A stretch of 64,000 nucleotides of DNA from Cucumis sativus. Its lineage: Eukaryota; Streptophyta; Magnoliopsida; Cucurbitales; Cucurbitaceae. The DNA lies in the NCBI RefSeq assembly GCF_000004075.3, contig NW_022279561.1, forward strand, positions 62,001-126,000. Reading direction: 5' to 3'. How positions within the stretch are numbered: the stretch's first letter is position 1; every line of letters starts with the position of its first letter. The notes under the pieces are model-generated. The model ran no database searches, was not told the origin of the DNA, and was given only the letters and a program-made list of their open reading frames with translations. Shown here in pieces: positions 1 to 13,881 of the stretch. A program made the translations under genes and the position numbers.

Positions 1-1641
1 AATTCCACGAGATAATCTCCTTGATCGATTTGGACAGGTTTCCGAGATGGAAGTATAAGAGTAGTTTACCATCGATCAATAAAAGATTTGCAGCCACGTT
101 AGGAGAACTTGTAGGTGGAAGAGTTGCCCTGGCATATTCGTCAGCTAGTGTTCTTAAGATTGCTTCTACAATTGCAATTCGATATTCGCTGTTACGTCAG
201 CAATTCGGTCCTCCAAAGCAGGCTGAAGTCAGTATTCTGGATTACCAATCTCAACAACACAGCTAATGCCAATGCTGGCATCAACATACGCCTTCCAATT
301 TGCTACTATACAACTAGTGGAGAAGTATACACAGATGAAGAAGATCATGATGAAGAACTAGTTGGAGATGTGCATGCATTATCAGCGGGGCTTAAGGCTT
401 ACATTACTTCATACACAGCGAAGTCATTGAGTACCTGCAGGGAAGCCTGTGGTGGCCATGGATATGCTGCTGTCAATCGCTTTGGTACCCTTAGGAACGA
501 TCATGATATTTTTCAAACTTTTGAAGGGGACAATACAGTTCTTCTACAACAGGTTTTGCTAACATAATCATTTGCTTGTTGGCCATTGGTTTTCCCTTAG
601 ATGATAGTATATTTATTCTTCAATTCATTCATTCTGGGTTCTTGCTATTAGTTATTAGGCTCATCTCTATGATGCAAAAGAACTTCTAATAATTTTTAAC
701 CGTTGGATGACTAGAGCTGAACTTTTCTCTTTTTGTATAGGTCGCAGCATACCTCTTGAAGCAATACAAGGAGAAATTTCAAGGTGGGACACTTGCACTT
801 ACATGGAACTACTTGCGAGAATCCATGAATACATATCTGTCTCAGCCAAATCCCGTCACTGCACGCTGGGAAAGTGCGGACATCTGCGAGATCCTAAGTT
901 TCAGCTAGATGCCTTCCAAGTGAGTATAATAACAGTTGCCTCCTGAAAATGAAAATGCTTCTAATGTTCAAACTCAGAGTCCTTATTCTTCATGATATTC
1001 ATCTCACAGTATCGAACATCTCGGTTACTTCAAAGTGTGGCTGTTCGTCTTCGCAAGCATACTAAAACCCTTGGTGGCTTTGGCGCATGGAATAGATGCC
1101 TGAATCACCTTCTAACTCTTCGCAGAATCTCATATCGAGTCTGTAATCCTTGCTCAATTTATTGAAGCTATACAAAGGTTCCTCTCATTCCAACACCTGT
1201 AGTTGCTTCATATTGTTTTCTGTTCTTGAGTTTAACAAATTGTTATTTTACATCAGATGTCCCAATGCGAATACACAGGCTACTCTGAAACTCGTATGCG
1301 ATCTTTACGCCTTGGATCGTATATGGAACGACATTGGAACTTACCGAAATGTTGACTATGTAGCTCCCAACAAAGCAAAGGTATTTGTAGCCAGCATCAA
1401 ATGGTGTATAAATAACTAAATATCATACACTGTTTCCCATTTCCTCGAGTTGAATTCGTCTGCTAATTTTCATTCTGCCCTGCAGGCAATTCACAAGCTC
1501 ACCGAATATCTATGTTTTCAAGTGAGAAACGTTGCACAAGAACTAGTTGATGCATTTGATCTTCCAGATCATGTAACTCGGGCTCCCATTGCAATGCAGT
1601 CAAATGCTTACTCCCAATACACACAATACGTCGGGTTCTGA
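1..1641 (+). CDS. Peroxisomal long-chain acyl-CoA oxidase (ACX2-like), 3' part
   Basis: C-terminal part of a FAD-dependent acyl-CoA oxidase, first enzyme of peroxisomal fatty-acid beta-oxidation (acyl-CoA + O2 to trans-2-enoyl-CoA + H2O2). The gene starts before the window. Exons from splice signals: 1-552, 741-919, 1010-1177, 1257-1380, 1486-1641. Visible motifs: [63 protein letters not shown] (FAD/substrate-binding C-terminal oxidase domain), then [17 protein letters not shown] and the end SQYTQYVGF. There is no C-terminal SKL, so import probably uses an N-terminal PTS2, as in ACX2 and pumpkin ACOX (family knowledge). Compared with the family the frame slips six times by one base: bases missing near 43, 52, 261, 344 and 881, and one extra near 1121. 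The exons and splice sites otherwise look normal, so I favour sequence errors over a true pseudogene. Confidence 0.93.
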
Positions 1642-2549
1642 TTGCCAACCCACGCAAATCGTATTCAAACTTGAAGGCGATTAGTAGGGTGGTTAGGCTT
1701 CTAAAACCTCGATAAGTTCTACTATCACTTATACAAATCATTGACTGCCAATTCTTGAAACCTCAAATGATTCTGGTATACCCATTGTCATGGTGGTGTC
1801 TTTTCTCCTATGTATTGATACATAAAATATGGAGATCATAAGATGTTGATAGAAATGTCAATGATTAAATATTGGTTGCAATTGATATTTACGTTAAGAA
1901 ATGACATTATCTAAAAGGATTTGTTCTGTCAAAGAAGTTTGGCCAAACTGTTACTCAATGTTAGCTTTTCTTCTACATTTGTTTTATATTCTTTTACATC
2001 TTAATGATTAGTTAATGGAAAATTTAAAGGAAGAATAAAGCAAGATACACTTTAATACTTTCAGTTCCAATTAAGGTGTTAAATTTTTGTTGACAATTTT
2101 GATCAAAACATGCTTTATGATGATGTAATGAAAAATTGAAGGAAGAATTAAAGCGAGAAGCACTTTATGCTTTCAATCTCGATTAAGGTGTTAAATTTTC
2201 ATGGTCTCAACCATTTTTTTTTTCTCAACATACATTATTCATATTCAAGAATTTGATTATGGACTTTGACTTTGTACAAATAGGAATTCCTAACAGATAT
2301 TGAGGCCTTTAGTTAGAACTAGAACGCCTTTCCTAGAATTCAATGGTCCTAAATTGATTAGATTCTGCCTAAGATCACAATAATGAAGAAAAAAGGAAAG
2401 AAAAGAATTTGACTTTCAAGAAATCAACAGGATTTCTGGAAGCAGAATAAAATGAGCATCATCATCATGCAACAAATTCCTCAAAACTATACAAATATTC
2501 CATCTCAGCCCAACTTGAGACATATTTGTACTTCCCCTTAATTACATGG
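1642..2549. other. Intergenic, shared 3' flank of two convergent genes
   Basis: AT-rich DNA between the oxidase stop and the stop of the opposing DUF632 gene. It must hold both 3' UTRs. Two similar stretches near 2025-2090 and 2130-2200 (each with 'aattaaggtgttaaatttt') form a weak direct repeat. No other gene seen. Confidence 0.6.
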
Positions 2550-5330
2550 TTAATATCTAACTGGCTTATAATTCAAATATGTTGATTGTGCGGCCTCGCT
2601 TTTCTGTCTAACATCTTCGTACATTTTGAGTGAGGCCTCAGAAAATTTCGTTAGTCGATCGAGAACTTTTGTTAAACTTGAATGTATGCAACTTATATTT
2701 GAAGAGAATGTGGCATTTTCGTCGGCCTTCCCTTCTAGTTCTTCACCAGTGTTTGCTTCGACAAGCTTCTGTTTCCTCTGTAGTTCAGCTTGTTGGGATA
2801 TTGAACAGTTCAATTCTCCCAAGAAGGCTCTGATGGCATTGCTGAGTTCATTGGATGGAAGGTCATCAATTCCGATTAACCAATCACGACAAAGGACAAA
2901 GATAGGTGGGGCAATGACACGGCGAGGAGAGAATGGCCTTCTGCTCTTTGAACGATCCTGTGGCTGAATACAATGCTGTAGCCAGCCGTTCAAAGCACCA
3001 ACATACGATGCAAGGCTGTTGATCCAGTTTGCAAAGCTTAGGCCAAAACATTCGATTTCTTGTTGAAGTTGGATCGATATCTGCCTCTGTGCATCTGCTC
3101 GAGGTGTACCCATGGCAGTACTCTTTGAATGATATGCCAATGATATTGTTATGTACTGTGAGTGATGACATTCAAGCATCGCCTTCCACATCCTGATCAA
3201 CCTGCACCGAAACAAAAAAGTATTGACAAAACAGCAAACAATCTATAATAACCGGCTACAAAATGAGTCATATCGCCTAATCACTTCGGTTGTGAAGAGG
3301 AAAATAAGATCCCTTCTTACCCCTGAATGAGCTCAATAAGTTGTGGCTGCATCTCTTCATCCCTCATTTTCTCAATGCGTTTTGATATTGAATCAACAGA
3401 ATAAATTGCAACTCGTATCCGGGAGTGCAGATCCTTGACAACTGCCCTCGTTTTGTCGATGACTTGTGTACTGTAATCCTTTGCAAATAGATATCTGAGT
3501 TGATCACACTTACGATCATACTCCTTCCTAATGGATTCGCTTGCCTAAAAGCACGAGTGATATGAAAAGACAAATCTTATTAAAAAAAGAGGTCAAAATG
3601 CAAATTGATCACCAAAATCTTATTCAAGATTTCAATAACCTAAACAATCAGCTCAAGATAACATCTGTATGATAAACTTTTGCTAATGATACTTCACCAT
3701 TTTGTATATCATAAAAATGGTTCATCAATCTATAAGATTTAAGCTAGAATGCAATTACTGAAATGATGAGCTCAAGATATCATCTATACGATAAACTTTT
3801 GCCAATGATACTTCACCATGATATCATCGACGTACCTTGACTTCATCGTAGAGTTTCCTCTCCCACGCGTAAAGCCGATCCAAGGTAGAGGAATGACTTC
3901 CAGAGATCATACAGAACTCTTCTACAAACTCACTTCCACTGTCATCGTCATCTTTGGCAGCAAGAGGATTCCTTGATGAAGATGACCGAGTTGATGTTGA
4001 CCTTTTCCATGTAATCACTTTTGTCTTATGAGCTTCTTCTACATATACATTATGACTCTATTAATACAGCAGGCTTAACAAGGAAAGGGCTATATCAGAA
4101 TATTAAATTCAAGGGTTCTATCTCTTTCATCCAAAAAGAACTTTACCATGAGAATAGAGGGCAGGTTTTGCAGGACAACAAACAAGTCGTAATCGACGTA
4201 AAGGGTCGAGAAAAGCAAAACCGGATATACTTCCTGCAAGAGTTGAGATACAACAGTGGAAATTAATGAACTAATCAAATACACATATGAACAGCTATAA
4301 CTAACTCAAGCAAATTAGTCAGTTAATTGACATTTTTTCTTCAATGTACCGTTTTCTTCAAGGTATCCAACTCTGATTTTATTGGCTTCAAGCATTCTAG
4401 AGATCTCCCTCCCAGATTCCGAAGCTCTCTGAAACCGATTATCGATCTCCTTAATGCTGGAAAGAAAATCTTTAGCTCTATGAGTAATAAACTCTGAGGG
4501 ATCCTCTTGTTCAGTACACAATCTCTTCTCCAACTCCATCCCGCCTCTCGAAGCAGATTGTTCAAGCACAACTTTGTTTGATAAACTTGCCGAATTAACC
4601 TCTTTATCTTCCCGTCTCGTCATCTCCAAATTTCTTTCTTCAACAGCCTCAAAGGAACTCAAATTCTCACCATTATCACCAGCTTTTTGCACTGCTTCTA
4701 GCTTTGAAGTTCCTTCATGAGATTTATCTTTGGTGGGATCAATCATTTCTCCCTTAAATTGCTTCCACATTCTCTCATCCTCAAAGCTCACATCCATTCC
4801 ACCAGTCCCCAAAAACCTAAAGCTCTCAATTTCATCATTGGTATCAAAGTAATCCCAAGACGGCCCTGACTCGTGGAGTGGCGGCGGGGGTGGTGGAGGC
4901 AATGGGGAAGAATCAGCAACTGATTCTTCATACACAAAACTATGGTTACTTGGCCGGACCTTGACAGTAAGAGGAGTTCCACCTCCGGCGACCATGTAAC
5001 TAATAGTGGCTATCGGCGGAGAAATGGGGCTTTCCTGCAATGGAGACTCCGAAGCATCGGCAGTGTGCGACGGACATGGAGACGGATAAGAGGAATGCGA
5101 CGGCGTTTTGTCGATCTCGGTAGCCGATGTTGACAAAGACGATTCTATCAACACCTCAGCCTCGGCATATCGTCGGAGAGAAACGCCGACGTTTCTGAGG
5201 GCCTGAACGTAACAAACATGCGCAGCGGCTAGAGCGTATCTCGAATCGATGGCCTGTTTGATGTACCGTTTTCGCTCCTTACAAAGGCGTAGGCTTCGTT
5301 GTTCTCGATTTTGGAGTTCGTACCACCCAT
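2550..5330 (-). CDS. DUF630/DUF632 protein (NRG2/bZIP-like plant family)
   Basis: Plant-specific DUF630 + DUF632 protein; relatives include the Arabidopsis nitrate regulator NRG2. Four exons from GT-AG signals: 5330-4350, 4017-3836, 3544-3321, 3201-2550, about 680 residues, normal for the family. The start at 5330 gives MGGTNSKIENNEA, a typical N-myristoylation start, followed by the DUF630 signature LCKERKRYIKQAID...SLRRYAEAE. Next come a proline run before WDYFDTNDEIESFRFLG and an acidic/charged linker. DUF632 spans exons 2-4: GSEFVEEFCMISGSHSSTLD, YAWERKLYDEVK, SIRKEYDRKCDQLR, VIDKTRAVVKDLHSRIRVAI, MWKAMLECHHSQYITISLAY. One base is missing near 5293, eight lines of sequence into the N-terminus, which shifts MGGTNSK out of frame with the rest; this is probably a sequence error. 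The biochemical role is not known; membrane association through myristate is inferred. Confidence 0.95.
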
Positions 5331-6430
5331 TTCTCGCCAAAACTTTCACTACCCAGGTCATGAAATTGAGGTCGAAGCCATAAAATACTAATTAAAAGAA
5401 CACTCACTTTGTAATCAATGGCTTCCGGACTCGATTTTCAAAGAAATCCACCAGCATCAGACATTGTAGAGCATCGAGATGAATACGAGAAACAGAGCAA
5501 AACAAAGCGAAACCTGTATAGAAAAACAGAGCAGCCTCTTTTCAACGAACAACTCAAAAACTCAGCACGAAATCAAGAACCCACTACAGGAAAGCGTGTT
5601 TGTAAAGAAAAGGACAAGACACACAAAAGGGAATGTGCTTAAGAAGACAGAGTTTTCTTCACATTACATTTCACAATATGACAAAAGAAAACAGAGGATT
5701 ATTACCTTGTTTTGAAGCACGAAAGAGAGCAAAGCTAGAAAGTTCAGTGAGCAAGAGCTCATAAATTCAAACCCATCAAATACAAAACTTGAAGAGAATG
5801 AAAGAGAAAAAACGAAACGATCTCAGAGATTATTAGTATTCAATGAACCTCTGAAACGAAGATTTTTGCAGAAATAGAGAGGGAAAGGCAGTAATGATGA
5901 AGCAAAATGGAGATCAATAAAACCTAAGAAGGAAAGAAAGAGAGAGCTTAGTGGGAATCTGCTTACACAATCACCATGGCAAGAAACTCCTCGAAAAATG
6001 TGTAGATTTTCACCCAAAAAAATTCAAAAGAAAAAACATAAGTTATTAGAAAACATTCATACTTCACTGTTTCAATTAAAGAATTATAATGGCCATTCCT
6101 TTTTATGGGAAGGACAAAAGAAAATGAAAGAAAAACTAAAGCAAAAACCTTTCACACTAAGCAGAACAGAGGAAATTAGTGTCAGAAAAGGGAGAGAGAG
6201 AACATTTAATGGAAAAGATGGGTAGATGACGGAATTGCCCTTGATTTTCACAAGAGAAAGTGCAACGGCTCCTTAAAATCCGGTTTTTAGGGAAATTGCG
6301 TTTTGTTTTGTAGCAACTTTTGCCAGCTAACTTCGCCATTTTTACACTAATGGAGCTCTCTGTACTGCTCTGTTTCTCTGTTTAGTGGAATGAGAGAGAA
6401 AGGGAAAATAAGATAAATTGAATTTTGAAT
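5331..6430. other. 5' region of the DUF630/DUF632 gene
   Basis: About 1.1 kb upstream of the start codon at 5330, purine-rich on the + strand (so pyrimidine-rich on the gene's own strand), as in many plant 5' UTRs and leader introns. No convincing coding frame on either strand. The boundary between leader and promoter cannot be fixed by eye. Confidence 0.4.
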
Positions 6431-6431
6431 A

Positions 6432-6472
6432 TTCTTCTTCTTTTCTTTTCTTTTCTTTTCTTTTCTTTTTTT
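6432..6472. repeat. (TTTTC)n microsatellite
   Basis: Run of CTT then repeated TTTTC units, ending in poly-T. It lies upstream of the DUF630/DUF632 gene. Confidence 0.85.
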
Positions 6473-7726
6473 CTACTTTTTATTCTATTATTGAATGAAA
6501 AAGGTTTTTTCTTTTGAAAGTTTTGAAAGATATTTGATCTAATTTATTTAATAATATGCAAAATTTAGATTATCAAGTCTGGAAATTTAGTATAAATTTG
6601 AGTATGGCAGAGAATCTTTGGTACATGATGACAACTTAGTGACATGGAAAGGAATGTTTACTTTTTCCTTTGTTATAAAGATTTGTGTAAATTTTATGAT
6701 ACATTTTTCTTTCTTTGATCTCTTTCTTTTTCTTTTCTCATCAAAAATTAACAAAGTTTTAGTTCAGTCCACCAGCCAACTTCTTCATTGTTTTATTGGT
6801 TAAAATCTTTTAGTTAGATCAAAAGTTCCAATATCATCTCCCCATCCATTCAAATATATAGCTTATTAACTTTAATATGTATCAATTTAGTTGATATTGT
6901 TAAAACTTATGTCTAAAATAGATAATATCATATAATTGTGAAAACCTTTACCTCATGGAGTGTTATAAGAATCATGTCTTTGACCTAATCGTGTTAATGG
7001 ATCATCAAATGTCAAACCAATAAATTGTGAGCCACACTGATATTATAGTCTGTTCAAATTCATTTGGTTATGCTCTATATATATGTACAATCTCTAACAA
7101 AAAGAAGAAGAAAAATTATGTCAAGAAATGTTTGAAGAAGTTTCTTTGTTCCATGGAAATCAAACTGCTCTAACACTGTTATAAATTAGTGCAAAGTGAA
7201 TTTGCAAATAATTTAATTAGCATGTAAAAATTTAGTTTGTGTCATTCTTAAGATGCAGCTAAAATGGATGAGCCAAGGTTGATAGAATTCATAGCTAATC
7301 ATTGCTTTAAAAGATCGATCCAGGTGAATTTGCAAAAATTAGGGAAGACCTTTAGTCTCGTTGGAGCGCGCTCAACAAGACCTAGAGACTATCTTTACAC
7401 TTTGTCAGACCAAGTGACTAGTTGAACTCCGACAATTATTGGTCCAAATTCCTTACAACGATATATATTCATAACAAAAACCGCATTGAGAATTGAGTTG
7501 ACACATAATTTGATTGGTTATTAGAGTAAGTAGTGACATAAGACAATCATTCAACCAATAACTCAATACTTCTAAAAATTAAAAAGAGAGCAACGATGAA
7601 TTTGAGTGTTATCTTACCTAAAGGTAAGCACTATATAAGCAATAATATATATATAGAGCAATCACCATGGGTACACAAAAAATTCCATGCTCTTATTTGC
7701 TATAAAATTACTTAGTAATCTACTAG

Positions 7727-8172
7727 GTGTGTTTGGGGTGGGAATTTAGGGGTTAGGAAAAGAGTTATGATCCAAACTTTATTTGGGCAAACGGTTTACA
7801 TTTTTGGGATTAGGGTTTAATAAACCTATATATTTTCCTACTTTTATCTTCTCATAACTACAAATTTTCCTACTTCATCTTATTATTATACTACACTCAT
7901 AACTTTTTTCCAAACACATCTTATAATAACACTACAATTATAAATTTTTCTCCAAACGCATATTATCATAATACTACCACAATAATTCTTTCCTCAAACA
8001 AATATTATCGTAACACTATCCTTCATATTGCTTCTTTCAAACAAATATTACCATAACACTACCAATAATAACTCTAACCTCAAACACGTATTATCATAAC
8101 ACTAGGATTATTATAATCCTAAGATTATCACAATCATTTTTCTTAATAGTTGTGTCCCTCTTCCAAACACAT
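7727..8172. mobile_element. MITE-like element with internal minisatellite
   Basis: Begins gtgtgtttgg and ends with the inverted ccaaacacat. The interior holds several degenerate copies of a 50-60 bp motif built on 'caaacacatattatcataac' (around 7900-8110). Elements with such gtgtttgg ends are common short non-autonomous DNA transposons in plants. No clear target duplication was found, so the ends are approximate. Confidence 0.4.
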
Positions 8173-9160
8173 ACTTATTGTTTTGAGTTAGGCATCAAAA
8201 TATTGGTAGCTTGACATCACGTTAATTTTTGTTTTTATTATTTTGCAAGACACTTTTCGTATTATTTAAGAAAAAAATATTTCTAATGCTGATTTTTTTT
8301 ATATGAACACAATACTTTAGGTTGACAAAGATTTCTACGTTAAAAAACATTTTCATAGAATCTAAAAGTACACAATAATTAATTAAATATTACAAATTAT
8401 TTTAAACTATTCAAAAACTATATCGTAAAATCTTTAAAATAATAAATAAAAAACAAAAAAAGAACTATATTGTTACGAAGTTCTATGAAAACTTTTTGTA
8501 CTACTAATAATAATAATATTAAATTGAAATCAATCTTTTTACAAACAAAACCTTTTATACAACTCTTCTTAAACAGAAAAAAAAAAAAAATCATGCTAAG
8601 TTAGAAATTTTCATTTTTTAAACAACTTGGATAAATGTTTTTGAAATCTAATGAATGTTTTTAACCATCTTTTAAGGGTATCTTATGACGCTTCCTAATT
8701 TTAGTCGTGTGTTGATTGATGAATTATTGAATTTCAAACTAAGAAACAACAATGAAAATTGCAAAGATCATCACTTTAAACTTTTAAAATAAAATTATTT
8801 AGAATTAGATACCAAACCGCATTGTAGTCGAAATGAGATTCATTAAAAATAATTGAAGAAGTATCTATTTGTTTTAGTAGTGGTCGACAGGAAAGTAGTT
8901 CTTGTTTCAAAAGTCACGGTTGAAATTCTTGTTGAAAATTATCGTTCTATTAATTGATCATATATGAACTCATATTCACATTAGCAGGAGAAATGTTGGC
9001 ATTTGAATGAAAGGTACTATGTTTTCATAGCGAGACAACAAAGTCTAACTCTTTCTCTCTTCATCTTTGCGTAAGAAAGTTACCGTTAGACACACTGTGG
9101 AATGAATGCATTGCTTTTAATCGTGCTTACCTACCTAGAAATATATACATCTATCACATT

Positions 9161-9218
9161 TTACTGTTACCTTACCGTTATTGATTGACCACGACAATAA
9201 CGATAACCGTAACAATAA
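9161..9218. repeat. Imperfect inverted repeat (hairpin)
   Basis: ttactgttaccttaccgtt at the left pairs imperfectly with the inverted cgataaccgtaacaataa at the right across a loop of about 10 bases. Similar gttac/gtaac words recur to about 9290. Function unknown. Confidence 0.4.
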
Positions 9219-9702
9219 ATTAAGCATGACAATTTCATAGTTTTCATATTGTTATAGTAACAATATTTGTAACTGTAACAATAAAAATAGTGAATCTCAT
9301 GTAATCTTCCGTTTCAATTCGATATAACTTTTATTCTTCAATCAAATTATAGAATTTGATTACAAATTTCAAAAACCACATTTGATTAAGATTATATATA
9401 AAAAAAAAAACAAGTAAACAACAAAAAGTAATCAATTGGTGTCCACTCTTTACATTACTGTTGATGGATTACTTTTGAACCGTGTAAATGTAGTTCTTAG
9501 GATGTGTATTATTACATAATACTTAAATAGTAATTATTTATTACATTTTAAATTATTAGGAAAGGGTAAATAAATCAATTTAATCCTCATCCCCTAGTGC
9601 TTAAGATTATACTCTAAATCAAAAAAATCAAACATTTTGAATCTATTTCTCTCAAAATGAAAGACTAAAGTACAAATCAAATGTATAGAGAAAAAGTTTA
9701 CA

Positions 9703-9723
9703 TGTATATATATATATATATAT
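9703..9723. repeat. (TA)n microsatellite
   Basis: About ten TA units in an AT-rich background. Confidence 0.8.
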
Positions 9724-12700
9724 GTAAAGGAAACATAAATAATTTGTTGATGAAAGACATTATTGTTAAAGCTTAAACATATGTTTTGCTATGCACGTGA
9801 TAAAAAATGACTAAGAGCAATTTGGGAAAGGATTCAACTTTATGTGGATAATAGCAATGATTTCCTCATCTCCAATTCCACTCATGTTTGAGTTGAAAGG
9901 GAGGAGACAATATTCTCAAATACTTTTCATCAAACAAGTATAGTTTAATAGTTTGATTTTGTTTAGTTCAAACAATATATGCTTTACCGATGTTAAGTAG
10001 AATGTGGTTTCATTGATCTAATCCATAACCAACCTATATTCTTTTCTCTAATTCAGTTCACATCCATTTTAATAAAATTAATTAATATTTCACAAACTTA
10101 ATTTGATTAGATACTCAAGCTTGTACCAATCTTTTATTTTAAGAATATATGTTTTTTTAAAAAGGATAGCATAGTTAATTGAATATGATCATTGCAACAA
10201 GCTTAATGATTTGATTTCCAATCACAATTGATTAGGTCATCTTTAATAACGACCTAGCTCTTTTTTTTAAAAAAAAAATTAAAATTAAGTTTATATATAA
10301 ATGTTCGCTTAGTTATATTTACTTTTTACCGATGTTTTTAACGATTCATCCATGTTTTGAAAACAAAAAAAAAAAATTAGTTTTCAAATTTGACTAAATA
10401 ATTTAACTCTTTTACTTTATGAAAATAAAATTCATTGTAATATGTTGAGAGGAAATAGGCTTGATTTTCACAAACGAAAAATAAAAACCAATAAACACGA
10501 GAGACATGAAGTTAATTATGATAGTTAGTGATTATTACAGCATATGTGGATCGTACTAATCTATAGATTGTAATATAATAATTAAAAACAAATTAAATAA
10601 CTCCCAATCATTTTATCAAAATGGGTCTAATTAAATAGTTTTTGAAAGAATGGAAGAGAAAAGAGGTGACTAATTAAGTGTGGGGCACATTGTGCCATAA
10701 GAGAGTGGTAATATTCTTTACTTGGCAAAGTAGATCACGAGACTATATTTAAATGTCAACTTTGAGCAAAGAATATTGAAGTGTTTTTTTGGTCGAGTAA
10801 CGTAGTTTTAAACACTTATATAACTTATGAAACTGGTTAATATAATATGTGTACGTTTTAATAATCTTTGTCGATGTGAATATTATTTTAGTTTAGATAG
10901 AAAGTCATAAATGTTATAATAGAGAAAAAATTTAAATTGTATTCCAATTACTAATTGTATCACCGCTATTATTAATTTTACTTCAGAAATTTTTATATAC
11001 TTTTCCTTCTAATAAAACTAGTTTACATTTGAATCTTTAGAATCAAATAGTTAAATGGGAAGCTTTTTTAAACAATGATATATTTTCTTTTTGTTTAATT
11101 TCATAGTTTAGTTTGCTTTTATTCATTCTAATTCTTTTCATTATTAGTCTACATATATCACCTACATTCCTATACAAAAATTGAGTCTTATTAACACTAA
11201 ACGTTAATAAAATCTAGTTTCTTAAAAGCACCATATCAAAGATAACCTTTTAGAACCAATAATTATATCATGTTTTTAATCATCAAAGTTCACATTGGAC
11301 GAAGTATACAAATTTGGTTAAATTATATAAAATAATATCCTAAAATCCTTTTTCATTTGCTTTAAAAATGCACATCCTTTTATATTTTCAAAGGTTACAA
11401 TAGTCGTATATGAAGTCATGGCGTTACTGTTTCTGAATTCTAATTTAAGTTTTCAAAACCAGCAACTAAATGCAGTAATCAAATGCATGCATGACTCACG
11501 AAATTCCTTACGTAACTCTTTCTGATTAGTAAGTGGCATCTTACAAATATTTTAATGCATGAGTGGAGGAAAATATAATATAAGAACTTATCTATGAAGA
11601 ATGAATTAAATAACATTACAAAAGTTTACACCGCTTAAGATCAAAGAAACCAACTTCACTCAGCTGTTGAGTGTCACCAAAAAGCTTCACCAGCCCTCTT
11701 AACAGTAACACTAGGGCCTTTTCTAATTAATAAAAAGCAATAAAATAGCAAACGAAAACAAAAACAATCATAAATATTGAAGCTGCTTAACTCTTAAGGC
11801 TACGTAAAATAATTTAATTATTCAGTCGGTTCAAAAGAACTGACTCCATCCATGGATGTTGGAACACTGTCTCAAAGAAATTAAGAAAGGGTAGAAATAT
11901 ATGAGTTTCGACGACGACATAAGTGACATCATGGGTATATATAACAATTAATGTGAGGGTAAACAATATAATTTAATATACAAAGTCTGTGGATTTGACC
12001 TAAACTTTAGTTCCTTACAAATAATACTCCTACTACTGTTTTCTCAAATTACCATCTACAAAACTCAAAACTACTTTTCTTTTCTTTTCTTTTTAATATC
12101 TAAAATCATGAAAATCATGAAGGAAGTAATCATACCAAAGTTTCATTGATGGACAAACGATAAATGACTTGAATCGTAAACTTAATTAGACCATTTCTAT
12201 TATAAGTTTTGCAAATTTACTGTTATTGTTACCTTTATCTCTACTTTGAGGGTTAAGTAAAATTGATATCATTAATAGTAATTGTAAAGATGTCAAAATT
12301 GAAAATGTTCAGTTGTAATTAACTATATATATATTGATAATGGTAATGATCGGACATAATTTTTAGATGTAATAATCAAATTGAGCCTTCTTATAACTCA
12401 CCAATTACATTGTGTTATTTCATTAAAGATTTGGATATAAACAATGCCAGATGTAAATATAATTGTATAATAGTAGTAAACAGGTTCAAAGTAATATACT
12501 TTTTTTAATTTTCATTAATCTATTATTTTTCCACTGCCATAAATAAAGAGTGAGATGAGAGTTATTTAAACTACACTAGAGACTCTCATTTTGATAAATG
12601 GAGCATGCTTCAACTTATAGATGACTAGCGACTCAACATAATTATGTTATAAAATTTCACTCAATTTTCTCTCAAATTCATCCTTTGTCACTGTTTTCCA

Positions 12701-13783
12701 TTACTTATATACACTTATGCAATGTTTTGATTCCATAATTAAAATTAAAATTTAATATAGAAAACATACCTTTATACAATATATACTTCTATTAAAATGA
12801 ATATTAAAATGAAAATTGACATGCATGAATTCTAGTTGCACTAAAAACTAGATAATTACTAAATCAAATAAAAGAATAGTTGTAATTATAGTAATTAAAT
12901 TTAAATCATCCACGTAAATATAGAAAAATTTATATTTGATTATATTTGCAATTTTTTAAAAAATTATTACTATACAATTAATTATTATTTCTACAATTGT
13001 GATGGTAATGATGCAAAAGTTAACTTAAACCACTAAATCAATCAACTAAATTATTACTTTTTAAAAGTTTAAAAAAAATGAGCAAACGGTTGCCAATGAT
13101 GGGGTAATATCATTCACAAAATGATTGAATTTAGTAATGCATACATAATAGGATTCACAAAATGATTTATATAAATTAAGGTGGTAATAAAATTGATTTA
13201 GTTAATGATTTAAAGATGATTATTTTAGATGAAACAAATGATATATAACATCTTTTCATTTTCCAGTAACTTTTTAAATATTTGTTAAGATACAATTTAA
13301 TTTTTTTTAAAAATGTTGTGCATAATTTAAAATTCAAAACTATCATTTTTAAAAAGAAATATAAATTAAAAAAATTACTGTAAATGGGTAACGAATATTA
13401 AAAAGAATATGTGTAAGTAGATTTAATATATTTTGGAAATGATAAAGTTAAAAATAAAAAAAAGTATTATTTTGTGTGACATAGTAAGAATGGAAAAAAC
13501 AATAGTTGGTCAAATATAAAAGGAAAAGAAAATATATAGAGAAGGATTAAGTTGGTTTGTGTAAAAAAGAAAGAAATAAAACGATAAGTTAGTGATGTAA
13601 TGAAATGGCATATGTGTTCAACATGCAAGCTCCCTACACCCATTCTTCAACCATCTCTTTCTCTCTCTTTTTCCTCTCTCTTCTTCCTCTCTTTCAAAAA
13701 CCTCCAAAGTCAAATTTACTCCTCCTTAATGGCAAACTTTGTCTCCAACCTTCAATCACCGCCATTCTCAATTTCTTCCCATT

Positions 13784-13792
13784 ATATATATA
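13784..13792 (+). promoter_or_regulatory. Probable TATA box of the EIL gene
   Basis: TATATATA about 90 bases before the ATG at 13882, downstream of a CT-rich tract (13645-13690). Placement suits a short 5' UTR; an upstream start within the CT-rich tract is also possible. Confidence 0.45.
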
Positions 13793-13881
13793 CCCCTTCC
13801 CAACAATGGACCCAATTCACTGTATCTCAATTTCCCCCCCAATTTTATAAACTACATATTACCTTCCTCATCTCACTTTAA

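Larger units (their letters stand above)
6473..13780. other. Gene-poor AT-rich intergenic region
   Basis: About 7.3 kb between the DUF632 gene and the EIL gene with no supported coding region on either strand. Contents I can name: a MITE-like element (7727-8172), a TA microsatellite (9703-9723), an imperfect hairpin (9161-9218) and a less AT-rich stretch (11645-11720). The rest is low-complexity AT-rich DNA. Confidence 0.6.

Noticed and set aside
7330-7430. Stretch with agacctttagtctcgttgg and a partial inverse acctagagact
   Set aside because: Resembles ends of some MITEs but the inverted match is short and no element boundary could be drawn.
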